A stretch of 64,000 bases of DNA from Flavobacterium salilacus subsp. salilacus (GCF_004634195.1 NZ_SKBP01000012.1:32799-96798), one strand, 5' to 3'. Counted from the stretch's first letter, positions 18,405 to 28,340 are shown. A program made the numbers and translations. The notes: generated from the sequence alone by a model not told the origin.

Positions 18405-18671
18405 CTAATTTTCTTCGGGTTCGGAGGTTTGAGTATCATCCTTAACCCACTTTTTCTTGTTTGCCAATGCAAAATCTTTCGATTTCATGGGGTATTGCTC
18501 ATAGCTTTTATCACTCGGGTTTTCGATAACTGATTTTATGGTTATCTCGTCGCCCGGTTTAAAAGCCGAAGCCACTTTTTGATAATCTAACAGGTAAGCA
18601 CCGCAAAAGTAGTTACCCTCTTCATCCTGTGCTATCACTCCCGTATAAACGGGTTTTTTCTCTTTTGCCAT
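18405..18671 (-). CDS. Small hypothetical protein upstream of dgt
   Basis: 88 residues, soluble, with a Lys/Glu-rich tail (TQTSEPEEN). The core (VYTGVIAQDEEGNYFCGAYL, then FKPGDEITIKSV) looks like a small beta-rich fold, but I recognise no family. It sits 22 nt upstream of dgt and 18 nt downstream of the RDD gene on the same strand, so it is probably part of that transcription unit. Confidence 0.7.
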   Translation of the reverse strand: MAKEKKPVYTGVIAQDEEGNYFCGAYLLDYQKVASAFKPGDEITIKSVIENPSDKSYEQYPMKSKDFALANKKKWVKDDTQTSEPEEN

Positions 18672-18689
18672 ATTGTTTATTTAAGTCTG

Positions 18690-19202
18690 TTAAAGCACTT
18701 CTTCATTGCCTATTTCGTTAAATGATTTTTTTAATTCTACTGCCGCTTCATATTTCTTTACATCTACCACATAGGTTTTACTAAGGCTGTCGTGCCATCC
18801 TCTCGCATTAGTTCCTAAAAAAGAAAATACTTCAAAGGGTATAAACCGGCATAATGTTCTTATCCCTATGGTTCCGGCATCAGGTTTAGTACCATCATAG
18901 CACACCACTTTGGTTCCTGTTATAAGTTTACCAAGCGTGCGGGAAGAGGTGGTTTCAAAAATGCCGTAATACAATATTTGTATCCCTATGCTCAGTAACA
19001 GTTCCTGAATAGGGTTCATTTCTGATATCCAAGTTACAAAACCATTCATTCCGAATAATAAATAAATTAACGAGGCAAACAAGCCTATCAAAAGCCCTAC
19101 GAGATATTGTGCTGCAAAGTCTATTAAATAATTGGCAAAACGTTTGCCTGCCGGAGCAAGCATATCATCTTCTACATATACTGTATTGTCTTGATATTCC
19201 AT
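18690..19202 (-). CDS. RDD family membrane protein
   Basis: 170 residues with a short acidic N-terminus followed by RFANYLIDFAAQYLVG, the R-x-x-N/D signature of RDD proteins, and about three hydrophobic segments. A second conserved block, SRTLGKLITGTKVV, and RTLCRFIPFE follow. Inner-membrane protein; some family members have been linked to ion transport but the role here is unknown. Between nrdA and the small gene at 18405. Confidence 0.85.
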   Translation of the reverse strand: MEYQDNTVYVEDDMLAPAGKRFANYLIDFAAQYLVGLLIGLFASLIYLLFGMNGFVTWISEMNPIQELLLSIGIQILYYGIFETTSSRTLGKLITGTKVVCYDGTKPDAGTIGIRTLCRFIPFEVFSFLGTNARGWHDSLSKTYVVDVKKYEAAVELKKSFNEIGNEEVL

Positions 19203-19293
19203 TGTAGCTGTAATGAATAATGTTTAACTGAATAAGGAGCGATACACTACCGCCCCTTATTATATACTGCTATAGTATTGTATTTTTCAATTT

Positions 19294-21690
19294 TTAAGAA
19301 CCGCACATTTCACAATCCTCAGGATCGGAGTTTTTGGCGCGCTCCAGCATTGCCTTAAACTCAGAGGTTGCTATTGGCTGTGCCTCAGCTACTACTGCTT
19401 CGGGAACTGCCTCTGCTTTCTTATCGTTGTTCAGGGTAAATTTAATAGCATCTACCGCGCTTTTGGTTCTCAGGTAATACATACCGGTTTTTAATCCGCT
19501 TTGCCACGCATAAAAGTGCATCGATGTTAATTTGCTGAATGTTGCATTTTCCATAAACAGGTTAAGCGACTGCGACTGGTCTATAAAATAACCTCTTTGG
19601 CGCGACATATCGATGATGTCTTTCATACTCATTTCCCATACGGTTTTGTACAACTCTTTTATATCCTGCGGGATACCTTCTATGCTTTGTACCGAACCGT
19701 TGGCACGCATTATTTCCTGTTTCAGTTTGTCGTTCCATATACCAAGTCGTACCAAGTCGTGAAGCAGGTGTTTGTTTACCACAATAAACTCACCCGAAAG
19801 CACCCTTCTTGTATAGATGTTAGACGTATAAGGCTCGAATGCTTCGTTGTTCCCTAATATTTGCGAGGTAGATGCTGTTGGCATTGGTGCCATAAGCAGC
19901 GAGTTCCTCACACCGTGCTCCATAACCTCTTTACGAAGTGATGCCCAGTCCCAGCGTCCGCTAAGATCTTCATCTTTTAAGCCCCAAAGGTTGTACTGGA
20001 ATTCGCCCTGTGATATGGGCGAGCCTTCAAACGTTGAGTAAGGTCCTTCTTCTTTGGCAAGTTCCATAGAGGCGGTAACGGCTGCAAAGTATATGGTTTC
20101 GAATATTTCCTGATTTACTTTCTTGGCTTCATCGCCGGTAAACGGAAGTCGCATTAATATAAGCGCGTCGGCAAGCCCCTGCACACCAAGCCCTACGGGA
20201 CGGTGACGCATGTTAGAATTACGGGCTTCCTCTATCGGATAATAATTCCTGTCGATAACCCTGTTAAGGTTACGCGTTATACGCTTAGTAACATCGTGCA
20301 GATACTGGTGGTTAAACTCACCTTCTTCTACAAACATGGGTAATGATATAGAGGCAAGGTTACATACCGCCACCTCATCCGGTGCTGTATATTCTATAAT
20401 CTCCGTACAAAGGTTAGACGAGCGTATGGTGCCTAAGTTCTTTTGGTTCGATTTTCTGTTGGCTGCATCTTTATACAGCATATACGGCAATCCTGTTTCT
20501 ATTTGCGACTCCAGTATTTTTTCCCAAAGCTCGCGTGCCTTTATGGTTTTTCTGCCTTTTTTCTCTGCTTCATATTTCAGGTACAATGCGTCAAACTCTT
20601 CGCTATGCACATCGCACAGTCCGGGGCATTCGTTAGGGCACATCAGCGTCCACTCGCCATCTTCCTGTACACGCTTCATAAACATATCGGGCATCCACAT
20701 GGCAAGGAACAAATCGCGCGCACGCATTTCTTCTTTACCGTGATTTTTTCTTAACTCCAGGAACTCGAAAATATCGGCATGCCATGGCTCTATATATATA
20801 GCAAAGCTGCCTTTACGCTTACCTCCGCCTTGGTCAACATAACGGGCGGTATCGTTAAACACGCGCAGCATGGGTACAATACCGTTCGATGTACCGTTTG
20901 TACCCCGAATGTATGAACCTGTAGCCCTGACGTTGTGTATAGATAAACCGATACCTCCGGCTGATTGTGATATTTTTGCGGTGTTTTTCAGCGTGTCATA
21001 TATTCCGTCTATACTGTCATCTTTCATGGTAAGCAGGAAGCATGACGACATTTGCGGTTTTGGCGTGCCTGAGTTGAAGAGCGTAGGCGTGGCATGCGTA
21101 AAGAATTTTTTAGACATTAACTCATACGTTTCCAAAACGGCATCTATATCATTGAGGTGTATTCCTACTGATACACGCATTAGCATATGCTGCGGGCGCT
21201 CTACAATTTTACCGTTTATTTTCAGCAAATAGGAACGCTCCAGTGTTTTAAAACCAAAGTAATCGTAATTAAAGTCCCTGTTGTATATAATGCTCGAATC
21301 TAAAACTTCGGCATTTGCCATAATGGCTTCGTAAACCTCATCGGAAAGCAAAGGCGATTTTTGCCCTGTTCTGGGGTTTACATAATGGTACATATCGGAC
21401 ATGGTTTCCGAAAATGATTTCTTGGTATTTTTATGCAGGTTGGATACTGATATACGGGCTGCAAGTTGTGCATAATCAGGGTGAGTAACTGTCATTGCCG
21501 CAGCAATTTCTGCCGCAAGGTTATCCAGCTCATAAGTGGTAACACCATCATACAACCCTTCTATAACACGCATGGCTACTTTTACCGGATCTACAAGGTC
21601 GCTAAGCTCATAGCACAGTATTCTTACTCTGTCGGTTATTTTATCGAACATTACCGGCTCTCTGCGTCCGTCTCTTTTTACTACATACAT
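19294..21690 (-). CDS. nrdA: Ribonucleoside-diphosphate reductase, alpha subunit
   Basis: Class I RNR large subunit, 798 residues. It begins with an ATP-cone-like domain ([17 protein letters not shown]) that senses ATP/dATP. The catalytic barrel contains [13 protein letters not shown] [16 protein letters not shown], the NLCTEI block and the [14 protein letters not shown] block. The tail ends [10 protein letters not shown] with the redox-active CxxC pair that re-reduces the active site. Reduces NDPs to dNDPs with NrdB, encoded 61 nt upstream on the same strand. Confidence 0.97.
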   Translation of the reverse strand: MYVVKRDGRREPVMFDKITDRVRILCYELSDLVDPVKVAMRVIEGLYDGVTTYELDNLAAEIAAAMTVTHPDYAQLAARISVSNLHKNTKKSFSETMSDMYHYVNPRTGQKSPLLSDEVYEAIMANAEVLDSSIIYNRDFNYDYFGFKTLERSYLLKINGKIVERPQHMLMRVSVGIHLNDIDAVLETYELMSKKFFTHATPTLFNSGTPKPQMSSCFLLTMKDDSIDGIYDTLKNTAKISQSAGGIGLSIHNVRATGSYIRGTNGTSNGIVPMLRVFNDTARYVDQGGGKRKGSFAIYIEPWHADIFEFLELRKNHGKEEMRARDLFLAMWMPDMFMKRVQEDGEWTLMCPNECPGLCDVHSEEFDALYLKYEAEKKGRKTIKARELWEKILESQIETGLPYMLYKDAANRKSNQKNLGTIRSSNLCTEIIEYTAPDEVAVCNLASISLPMFVEEGEFNHQYLHDVTKRITRNLNRVIDRNYYPIEEARNSNMRHRPVGLGVQGLADALILMRLPFTGDEAKKVNQEIFETIYFAAVTASMELAKEEGPYSTFEGSPISQGEFQYNLWGLKDEDLSGRWDWASLRKEVMEHGVRNSLLMAPMPTASTSQILGNNEAFEPYTSNIYTRRVLSGEFIVVNKHLLHDLVRLGIWNDKLKQEIMRANGSVQSIEGIPQDIKELYKTVWEMSMKDIIDMSRQRGYFIDQSQSLNLFMENATFSKLTSMHFYAWQSGLKTGMYYLRTKSAVDAIKFTLNNDKKAEAVPEAVVAEAQPIATSEFKAMLERAKNSDPEDCEMCGS

Positions 21691-21751
21691 AGGGCAATAT
21701 TTTTAGGTTAATAATAGCAAATGCCTCAGCATTTGCAAAAAACTGGTTGTA

Positions 21752-22729
21752 TTAAAAATCAGCGTCAAAACTGATTTTTTGCGAATCGGTATCCTTATTA
21801 ATAACGCCCGCTTTTTGATATTCTGAAACTCTTTTTTCAAAGAAGTTTGTTTTTCCTTGTAAGGATATCATATCCATAAAATCGAATGGATTTCCTGAGT
21901 TAAACTCACGCTCGCAACCCAATTCTACCAAAAGCCTGTCGGTTACAAACTCAAGATACTGCGTCATTAAGGTAGCATTCATACCGATAAGGCTTACAGG
22001 AAGCGACTCGGTTATAAATTCTCTCTCAATATTCAGCGCATCTATCAATATCTCTCGTATCCTTTCTTTCGGCACTTTGTTTACTAAGTGGTGGTTGTGC
22101 AGGTGTACTGCAAAATCGCAATGTACGCCTTCATCTCTCGAAATTAATTCGTTAGAGAAAGTAAGTCCCGGCATAAGCCCGCGTTTCTTTAACCAAAATA
22201 TAGAACAGAATGCACCTGAGAAGAATATACCCTCTACCGCAGCAAAGGCAATAAGCCTTTCGGCAAAAGAGTCGCTCTCTATCCATTTTAATGCCCAGTC
22301 CGCTTTTTTCATAATGGCAGGAAACACTTCTATGGCATTAAACAAATCGTCTTTCTCTGCCTCATCTTTTACATAGGTATCTATAAGCAGCGAGTAGGTT
22401 TCGCTATGGATGTTTTCCATCATAATTTGGAAACCGTAAAAGAATTTTGCTTCGGCATACTGTACCTCATTTACAAAGTTCTCTGCAAGGTTTTCGTTCA
22501 CAATACCGTCAGAAGCTGCAAAAAAGGCAAGGATGTGTTTTATAAAATATTTTTCCTCATCACTCAGCTTGTTGTTCCAGTCGTTCAGGTCCTGGTGCAG
22601 GTCTATTTCCTCAGCCGTCCAAAAACTGGCTTCCATTTTTTTATACCAGTCCCAAATATCGTGGTGTTTTATGGGGAATATTACAAACCTGTTTTTGTTT
22701 TCCTGTAAGATTGGCTCTGTTGCAGACAT
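21752..22729 (-). CDS. nrdB: Ribonucleoside-diphosphate reductase, beta subunit
   Basis: Class I RNR small subunit, 325 residues. It is ferritin-like and houses the metal cofactor that generates the radical. Carboxylate and histidine ligands are visible in [20 protein letters not shown] and [13 protein letters not shown]; a Tyr lies downstream of the helix B ligands. The C-terminal tail (KISFDADF) is the expected NrdA-binding peptide. Reads into nrdA on the same strand. Confidence 0.96.
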   Translation of the reverse strand: MSATEPILQENKNRFVIFPIKHHDIWDWYKKMEASFWTAEEIDLHQDLNDWNNKLSDEEKYFIKHILAFFAASDGIVNENLAENFVNEVQYAEAKFFYGFQIMMENIHSETYSLLIDTYVKDEAEKDDLFNAIEVFPAIMKKADWALKWIESDSFAERLIAFAAVEGIFFSGAFCSIFWLKKRGLMPGLTFSNELISRDEGVHCDFAVHLHNHHLVNKVPKERIREILIDALNIEREFITESLPVSLIGMNATLMTQYLEFVTDRLLVELGCEREFNSGNPFDFMDMISLQGKTNFFEKRVSEYQKAGVINKDTDSQKISFDADF

Positions 22730-22818
22730 ATTATTTTGACTTTTATCGTATTATGAAAATGAATTTTTGTGCTAATAGGGAGATACAAAGATTGGCATTT
22801 GTATTAGAAAATGAAAGG

Positions 22819-22826
22819 CAAACTTA
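22819..22826 (-). promoter_or_regulatory. Candidate -7 box for nrdBA
   Basis: Minus-strand TAAGTTTG fits TAnnTTTG and lies about 90 nt ahead of nrdB. A TTG on the minus strand is present further upstream but at a slightly long spacing (24 nt). No convincing NrdR-type box pair was found nearby. Confidence 0.35.
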
Positions 22827-22888
22827 TTCACAATCGGTAATAGTTTTTAACAACCGCTTAATATTAACCTAACATTAAAAGAAAGTTA

Positions 22889-22913
22889 CAACAATCTGAA
22901 TAATAGATTGTTG
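22889..22913 (-). terminator. Hairpin between DUF3109 gene and nrdB
   Basis: CAACAATCT/AGATTGTTG stem with a 7-nt loop, followed on the minus strand by a T-rich stretch (TAACTTTCTTTT). It would end the DUF3109 transcript before the nrdBA promoter. The tail is imperfect, so this is a weak terminator call. Confidence 0.45.
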
Positions 22914-22976
22914 CAAAGTATAAATTTACAAAAAAATAAAATAAAAACCCGGCGTAAACAGTATATTTTACAGGGG

Positions 22977-23564
22977 TTAACGTCGCTTTTTTACGGGTTG
23001 TTCTTTAAGCTCGGCAGCCACTTTTTCGAGTTCGGCATACCAGTCCAGCCCAAAGCGGCGGATAAGGGCTTCTTTCACAAATTTATATATCGGCACTTCG
23101 AGTTCTTTACCCAGTGCGCAGGCATCGTTGCATATATCCCAACGGTCATAATTAACGGCTGCAAATTCTGTGAAATCTTTTACCCGAACGGGATATAAAT
23201 GGCAGGAAACGGGTTTTTTCCAATCTATCAGGCCCTGATTGTATGCTTGTTCTATACCGCACAGGGCGGTTTTGCCATCAAAAATTACGTAGGCACAATC
23301 TTTATTATCAATAAGCGGGGTTTCAAGGTCACCGTCAGTGCCTTTTACCCAAACTCCTTTGGCTTCTATGGTTGCAATACCCTCTTTTCGCAAAAATGGT
23401 TTTACTTTTGGATATATTTCTTCCAGTATCTTGGTTTCTTCTTCGCTAAGCGGTGCGCCCGCATCGCCATCTACACAACAAGCACCTTTGCAAGCCGAAA
23501 GGTTGCATACAAAATCTTTTTCCAGTATGTCTTCAGACACTATTGTTTTACCCAATTGAAACAT
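22977..23564 (-). CDS. DUF3109 family cysteine-rich protein
   Basis: 195 residues. Clustered cysteines near the N-terminus ([21 protein letters not shown]) and later ([30 protein letters not shown]) match DUF3109, a Bacteroidota family related to the YkgJ-type metal- or Fe-S-cluster-binding proteins. Function is unknown; a metal-binding role is inferred from the spacing. The C-terminus is basic (PVKKRR). A TATCTTTG box ends 4 nt before the ATG, so it may be leaderless. Confidence 0.85.
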   Translation of the reverse strand: MFQLGKTIVSEDILEKDFVCNLSACKGACCVDGDAGAPLSEEETKILEEIYPKVKPFLRKEGIATIEAKGVWVKGTDGDLETPLIDNKDCAYVIFDGKTALCGIEQAYNQGLIDWKKPVSCHLYPVRVKDFTEFAAVNYDRWDICNDACALGKELEVPIYKFVKEALIRRFGLDWYAELEKVAAELKEQPVKKRR

Positions 23565-23568
23565 CGCG

Positions 23569-23576
23569 CAAAGATA
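23569..23576 (-). promoter_or_regulatory. -7 promoter box of the DUF3109 gene
   Basis: Minus-strand TATCTTTG (TAnnTTTG), only 4 nt from the ATG. Confidence 0.45.
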
Positions 23577-23659
23577 GCGAAACGGAACATATAAAATATA
23601 CTATATCCCTTCTCTTAAAAATTTAAAGCCCTTTTGGTTGTATTGATTGATATATGAGG

Positions 23660-23667
23660 TAATTTTG
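23660..23667 (+). promoter_or_regulatory. -7 promoter box of marC
   Basis: TAATTTTG, 27 nt before the marC ATG. A TTG at 23638-23640 lies 19 nt upstream, the expected -33 spacing. Confidence 0.6.
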
Positions 23668-23694
23668 CAGCTTTAAAGAAATAATACTTGGACT

Positions 23695-24270
23695 ATGGCA
23701 TTCGACTGGAAAGAAGTTTTTACGGTAAGTATGGTACTGTTTGCTGTTATAGATATTGTGGGAAGCATACCTATAATAGTAGATTTACGTAACCGACTGG
23801 GACACATACAATCAGAAAAAGCATCAATAGTAGCTATGGTTATTATGATTGCCTTTTTGTTTGTGGGTGAGGAGATTTTAAAGCTTATTGGTATTGATGC
23901 GAGTTCGTTTGCCGTAGCCGGTTCGTTTGTATTATTTTTCTTAGCCTTAGAGATGATACTGGGCATACGCCTCTATAAAGATGATAACCCCAGCACGGCA
24001 TCTATAGTACCCATTGCATTTCCGCTTATTGCGGGGGCAGGTACCATGACCACGATATTATCGTTACGGGCAGAGTATGCCAAAATAAACATCATAACTG
24101 CTATCATTATCAATGTAATAGTGGTTTTTATTGTACTGAAGTCGTCAGCAAAAATAGAGAAAGCACTGGGAGTAAACGGGCTGGGTGTGATACGAAAGGT
24201 ATTTGGGGTTATACTCCTTGCAATAGCTGTTAAATTATTTGCTGCTAATGTTAAACAATTATTCATATAA
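23695..24270 (+). CDS. marC: MarC family integral membrane protein
   Basis: 191 residues with six hydrophobic segments. The first carries VIDIVGSIPI, and IPIAFPLIAGAGTMTTIL, a MarC hallmark, lies near residue 100. Inner-membrane protein of unknown transport function; the historical link of MarC to multiple antibiotic resistance was not upheld. Monocistronic or cotranscribed with the small membrane gene at 24356. Confidence 0.88.
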   Translation: MAFDWKEVFTVSMVLFAVIDIVGSIPIIVDLRNRLGHIQSEKASIVAMVIMIAFLFVGEEILKLIGIDASSFAVAGSFVLFFLALEMILGIRLYKDDNPSTASIVPIAFPLIAGAGTMTTILSLRAEYAKINIITAIIINVIVVFIVLKSSAKIEKALGVNGLGVIRKVFGVILLAIAVKLFAANVKQLFI

Positions 24271-24278
24271 TAACTCTT

Positions 24279-24298
24279 TTTAGTACTTTTGTACTAAA
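24279..24298. promoter_or_regulatory. Operator-like inverted repeat over a -7 box
   Basis: TTTAGTAC/GTACTAAA, a perfect 8-bp inverted repeat with a TTTT spacer, contains the box TACTTTTG (24284-24291) that would drive the 24356 gene. Overlap of a dyad with a -7 element suggests repressor control, but no regulator gene is adjacent. Confidence 0.4.
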
Positions 24299-24355
24299 TA
24301 CCAGGTAGATATTTACATATTTTATAGATATTCTATAATTTAATTTAAAACCACA

Positions 24356-24553
24356 ATGAAAATTTTTATTTACACCCTTATTGCCATAGCATTGGGGCTC
24401 ATTATTTTCAATATTACGCTCATCGATTTTAGCAACCCCCTGCAAGGCAACAGCCTGATAGCCCTTATCGGGATTATAGCTTCTCTGTGTGCTGTATGCA
24501 TACTTATCATCTTTAAGATGGCTAAGAGTATTGAAGATAAAACAAAACAATAA
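24356..24553 (+). CDS. Small two-TM membrane protein
   Basis: 65 residues: two hydrophobic segments (about residues 3-22 and 34-55) and a short basic tail (KSIEDKTKQ). No recognised family. It lies 9 nt ahead of the FAD-protein gene, so the two are probably cotranscribed from the promoter at 24284. A small membrane partner of the flavoprotein is possible but unproven. Confidence 0.7.
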   Translation: MKIFIYTLIAIALGLIIFNITLIDFSNPLQGNSLIALIGIIASLCAVCILIIFKMAKSIEDKTKQ

Positions 24554-24562
24554 CATTTATTT

Positions 24563-25174
24563 ATGTTTGATGTACTTATTATAGGCGGTGGTGTCTCGGG
24601 GGTATCTTGTGCCCTTGTACTCGGATCTGCACACGCCAAACCTTATGCCGAAGGCAAAAAGACAGGAATATTTACCCACCAGAAAGCATCGGCTTTGCAA
24701 GATGCTGTTTTTAATAATGCCTATGGCATACCACAGGGAAAATTAGGAAAAGAGCTGATGGAGGAGAGCCTGGAGCACTTAACGCAGGCATACCCGCACG
24801 TAACCCAAATTGATAAAGAAAAGGTAATGAAAGTAGCAGGCGAAGCCGGAAACTTTACCGTAACCACAAACAAGAATACTTATACTGCCAAAATTATAGT
24901 AGTAGCGGTAGGCTCTGCGCCTGCATTTGATATTGAGGGGTTAACGCAATATGTTATACCCCATGGTAAGGCGTTGCCTGAAAAAAACCGCATACAATTA
25001 AAGAACAATGACCACCTTGTTGCCGAAGGTATTTATGTAACAGGTACACTTGCCGGATGGCGCAGCCAGCTTGCCATAGCTGCCGGTAGCGGTGCAGCCG
25101 TAGCTACCGATATTATGACATTGTGGAATAATGGTGTATCGGCACAATATCATGATAGTAACCGTGCCAAATAG
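24563..25174 (+). CDS. Minimal FAD/NAD(P)-dependent oxidoreductase
   Basis: 203 residues with an N-terminal dinucleotide-binding motif VLIIGGGVSGVSCAL (GxGxxG) and a late VAEGIYVTGTLAGWRSQLAIAAGSGAAVA block, the FAD-contacting end of thioredoxin-reductase-like proteins. The usual separate NAD(P)H domain and the CxxC redox pair are absent, which makes it a single-Rossmann-domain protein of about two-thirds normal length. The frame shows no sign of decay. The substrate is unknown. Confidence 0.8.
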   Translation: MFDVLIIGGGVSGVSCALVLGSAHAKPYAEGKKTGIFTHQKASALQDAVFNNAYGIPQGKLGKELMEESLEHLTQAYPHVTQIDKEKVMKVAGEAGNFTVTTNKNTYTAKIIVVAVGSAPAFDIEGLTQYVIPHGKALPEKNRIQLKNNDHLVAEGIYVTGTLAGWRSQLAIAAGSGAAVATDIMTLWNNGVSAQYHDSNRAK

Positions 25175-25210
25175 TTTACAGTTCCAGTAATCAGTTTACT
25201 GAATAGCAAA

Positions 25211-25243
25211 AAAGCCTGAAAGAAAATATTTCAGGCTTTTTTT
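25211..25243 (+). terminator. Terminator after FAD-protein gene
   Basis: Stem AAAGCCTGAAA/TTTCAGGCTTT with a 7-nt loop followed by a T-run. Confidence 0.85.
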
Positions 25244-25258
25244 AGTACAATTGACGTA

Positions 25259-25278
25259 TGTATACAAAATAGTATACA
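25259..25278. promoter_or_regulatory. Operator-like inverted repeat upstream of small ORF
   Basis: TGTATAC/GTATACA, perfect arms separated by AAAATA, about 40 nt ahead of the 25318 ORF. It resembles a small regulator-binding dyad; no regulator is identifiable nearby. Confidence 0.3.
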
Positions 25279-25317
25279 AGATTTACTTATCTTTAATTAA
25301 ATTTTAAAAATTAGATT

Positions 25318-25548
25318 ATGGAATGGATTTCTTACCCTCAACATAAACCTGATCATTCTCAACCTTATGTAGTTAGTATTTCAAGACCAATTACTACTGG
25401 AAAGAATATATTTATTTACGTTGCTTATTACAATACCGAAACCGATACATGGCATAAATATGATGGATTTTCTAATGATAGTATCAAAGAAATTATCATT
25501 GAAAAAGTAATAGGCTGGGTAAATGACGTCGCGACACGTATTGGATGA
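25318..25548 (+). CDS. Small protein, weakly DUF551-like
   Basis: 76 residues. The start MEWISYPQHKPDHSQPYVVS and the late IGWV element resemble the outline of DUF551-type small proteins, often phage- or plasmid-borne. The similarity is by eye and weak. AT-rich compared with its neighbours, and isolated between a terminator and the ctpA 3' end, which suggests a recent arrival. Confidence 0.55.
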   Translation: MEWISYPQHKPDHSQPYVVSISRPITTGKNIFIYVAYYNTETDTWHKYDGFSNDSIKEIIIEKVIGWVNDVATRIG

Positions 25549-25659
25549 TAAAAAACTATCTAAAAATCTAGCTTTCCTACTCTTAATTTAAAACTTAATC
25601 CAAATTTAGAATTTAGGCATCTACTTATTATTTGATCACTGTAAACTGCGACTGGCTAC

Positions 25660-27228
25660 TTATTTAATTACTGCCTTTACCATGCTATCCTCTTTTAACA
25701 GCATTTGGTAATATAGTTTTTCATTAGTAAGTTGTCTTACAAACTCTGCCGCAAGGTAATATTTTACTTTTTGCTCATATTTTACCAAGGGTAATACCAA
25801 GCCGTTTTGAGAAAGGTAATTGCCAAAAGCTGTATAATATTTTTTTGTGTTGGTAATTTTATTTACTATCTGCTGTTTGGTAAGCCCTTCAAAGGCTTTC
25901 CTTTCGGCATCCAACTGCTCAAATACAAAATGGCTCACAATACCCGATTTCATTACCATAATTACAGCCTCGTCGCCGTGCTCGCCTTCCATAGGCACAA
26001 ATATATCGGGTATAATACCGCCTCCGCCATATACTGTTCTGCCTTTAAGGGTTTTATATTTCAATGTATCGGCTATTTTAATACTGTCGGCAGCATATAG
26101 CTCGCCATTTTCATAACGCTTCTGGAAATCGTCAAAATAAGCCTCGCCGCCATTGGCATAGCTGCGTTGTATAGAACGCCCTGACGGGGTATAATAGCGT
26201 GCCACCGTAAGCCTCACGGCACTATCATCGCCCAGTGGCATCTCGCGCTGTACCAAACCTTTACCAAACGAACGCCTGCCTACTATAATGCCCCTGTCGT
26301 TATCCTGTATAGCACCTGCCAGTATTTCGCTTGCCGAAGCGCTGTTTTCGTTAATAAGCACATATACTTTGCCTTCTTCAAAAATACCGTCATCGCCGGC
26401 ATAGGTTATGTCTTCGCGGTCTTTTTTGTTTTTAATTTTTACAATTACAAGGTCGTCTTCCAGTAAGTCATCGGCAATATCTACTGCTTTTTCAAGGTAG
26501 CCTCCGCCATTGTCGCGCAAATCTATTATAAGTTGTTTAGCCCCTTGCCTTTTAAGGTCAAGCAACCCTTCATGAAACTCATCATAGGTTGTTTCCGCAA
26601 AACGGTTTATTTTTATATAGCCTGTTTTATTATTAACCATTACGGCAACATCTACACTTTTTATAGGCACTACGTCGCGGGTAAGGTTTACTTTAAATTT
26701 TTTGTTTTCGCTTTTCCTGAAAACGGTTAATGTAAGCTTAGAGCCCGCTACTCCTTTGAGGGTAGCAAACAAGCTGTCGTTTGGCAGCTTACGCCCGTAT
26801 AGCTTGGTGTTACCTGCATACAGGATACGATCGCCCGATTTTAGTCCTGCTTTTTCCGACGGACCTCCGGGTATGGGCTTTATAACCGCAACAGAGTCTT
26901 TATACATATAAAAGCTAACTCCTATACCCACAAAGTCGCCCTTCATGCTTTGGGCTACGGCTTCCATTTCACTTTTAGATATATATACCGAGTGCGGGTC
27001 GAGTTTTTCCAGTATGCTGTTTACCGTAAGATCGACAATCGAATCGGCATCCACATCCTCTATATACTCACTCTCTATAAAATCCATAAGCTTGTTCAGC
27101 TTTGTTTTTTTAGCGCCTGACAGCATTCCGCGCTTATCGTGGGGAAAGTTTAAAAAACTACCCAACAGCAAGCCAGCAGCCATAAAGGTTGCAAGAAGCA
27201 GCGGAAGATATATTTTGTTGGTTTTCAT
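25660..27228 (-). CDS. ctpA: Carboxy-terminal processing protease (S41 family)
   Basis: 522 residues with an N-terminal membrane anchor/signal (residues 6-27), a PDZ domain with PGGPSEKAGLKSGDRIL, and the S41 catalytic core. The nucleophile is the serine in NENSASASEILAG and the general-base lysine is in GRRSFGKGLVQ, typical of the Ser/Lys dyad. It acts in the periplasm on C-terminal tails of substrates. It starts 3 nt after the dCMP deaminase gene, so the two form one transcription unit. Confidence 0.93.
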   Translation of the reverse strand: MKTNKIYLPLLLATFMAAGLLLGSFLNFPHDKRGMLSGAKKTKLNKLMDFIESEYIEDVDADSIVDLTVNSILEKLDPHSVYISKSEMEAVAQSMKGDFVGIGVSFYMYKDSVAVIKPIPGGPSEKAGLKSGDRILYAGNTKLYGRKLPNDSLFATLKGVAGSKLTLTVFRKSENKKFKVNLTRDVVPIKSVDVAVMVNNKTGYIKINRFAETTYDEFHEGLLDLKRQGAKQLIIDLRDNGGGYLEKAVDIADDLLEDDLVIVKIKNKKDREDITYAGDDGIFEEGKVYVLINENSASASEILAGAIQDNDRGIIVGRRSFGKGLVQREMPLGDDSAVRLTVARYYTPSGRSIQRSYANGGEAYFDDFQKRYENGELYAADSIKIADTLKYKTLKGRTVYGGGGIIPDIFVPMEGEHGDEAVIMVMKSGIVSHFVFEQLDAERKAFEGLTKQQIVNKITNTKKYYTAFGNYLSQNGLVLPLVKYEQKVKYYLAAEFVRQLTNEKLYYQMLLKEDSMVKAVIK

Positions 27229-27231
27229 TAG

Positions 27232-27663
27232 CTATTTGTCCAAATCGGGTATGCATACTACGGCTACGCCTGCACGTTCTAAGAACACAATGCCGGAATC
27301 ATCTTTATAACCGTTTTGATATACTACACGTTTTATACCGGACTGGTGTATTAATTTGCTGCAATCTTTACAGGGCGACATGGTTATGTATAATGTTGCG
27401 CCCTCGCACGACTGGGTTGAACGGGCAACTTTTAAAATAGCATTGGCTTCTGCATGCAGCACATACCATTTGGTAAGGTTATCTTCATCTTCGCAGCAGT
27501 TTTCAAAGCCTGACGGTGTGCCGTTATAACCATCAGATATTATCATTCTGTCTTTTACAATAATTGCGCCAACCTTTTTACGCACGCAGTACGACAATTG
27601 GCTCCACTCTCTTGCTATCCTCAAATAAGCCTTGTCGTACTTATTCAGTTTTTCTTCTTCCAT
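27232..27663 (-). CDS. dCMP deaminase family protein
   Basis: 143 residues with zinc-site motifs H70-A-E72 (HAEANAIL) and C98xxC101 (SPCKDC). An extra Cys/Glu cluster (NCCEDEDN) is characteristic of dCMP deaminases with a second metal site or regulatory pocket. It likely converts dCMP to dUMP for dTMP synthesis, complementing the RNR and dGTPase genes in this window. Upstream partner of ctpA; a ComEB-like role in competence cannot be inferred here. Confidence 0.88.
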   Translation of the reverse strand: MEEEKLNKYDKAYLRIAREWSQLSYCVRKKVGAIIVKDRMIISDGYNGTPSGFENCCEDEDNLTKWYVLHAEANAILKVARSTQSCEGATLYITMSPCKDCSKLIHQSGIKRVVYQNGYKDDSGIVFLERAGVAVVCIPDLDK

Positions 27664-27684
27664 TTACTATAAACAAATAAGAAA

Positions 27685-27692
27685 CAAAGTTA
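27685..27692 (-). promoter_or_regulatory. -7 box of the dCMP deaminase-ctpA unit
   Basis: Minus-strand TAACTTTG (TAnnTTTG), 21 nt before the ATG. Confidence 0.5.
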
Positions 27693-27874
27693 AGCCATTC
27701 AACGTCTTAAAACGAAAGTTGGCTCAAAATTATTATCAAAACAATAGTAAGCATTTCCTAAAATTAAGCCAAAATAGGTTCTGAAAATGCCGCTATAGTA
27801 TATCAAGGTTTATAATTTACGATAAATGCAATAAAAATCTTTGAAAAATTGTTTTTAACAGAAAATATATAATT

Positions 27875-27882
27875 TATATTTG
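27875..27882 (+). promoter_or_regulatory. -7 box of the TerB-like gene
   Basis: TATATTTG, 26 nt before the ATG. A TTG lies 23 nt upstream of it. Confidence 0.55.
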
Positions 27883-27908
27883 CGGCTACTTAACAACATG
27901 TAAAAAAT

Positions 27909-28340
27909 ATGTCAATTTCAGATTTATTCGATAGTGGTTTCAAGGAGAGAAACAAAGGACATTTCTCTGCTATTGTAAGAGTTGCAATGGAAAACGGGCA
28001 CTTGAGCCCTGAAGAAAGACTGTTTTTGGACAAACTTGCCAAACAACTGGAAATATCAGAAGAGGAATATAATGAGATATTGGCAAACCCAATGCGATAC
28101 CCTATTAACCCTCCTTACCTGTATGTACAAAGATTGGAGCGTTTATATGACCTTTCCAGAATGGTATATGCCGACCACGTGCTCGGACCAAGACAAAAAG
28201 AAATACTTACCCGCTTTGCCCTTGCACTGGGCTTTACACCGGGCAACGTAAACCTTATTGTAGAGAAGGCATTATCGCTGCAAGTTATGGGTGTCGATCT
28301 CGACACTTTTGTATATGAAATGCAACACATGAACCGATAA
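27909..28340 (+). CDS. TerB-like (tellurite-resistance-associated) helical protein
   Basis: 143 residues, all-helical, with the pattern AIVRVAMENGHLSPEERLFLDKL that resembles the acidic TerB/DjlA fold. TerB-like domains are thought to bind metal or to sense envelope stress; tellurite resistance is a family label only. No other ter genes are nearby. Ends at a strong bidirectional terminator shared with fbp. Confidence 0.72.
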   Translation: MSISDLFDSGFKERNKGHFSAIVRVAMENGHLSPEERLFLDKLAKQLEISEEEYNEILANPMRYPINPPYLYVQRLERLYDLSRMVYADHVLGPRQKEILTRFALALGFTPGNVNLIVEKALSLQVMGVDLDTFVYEMQHMNR

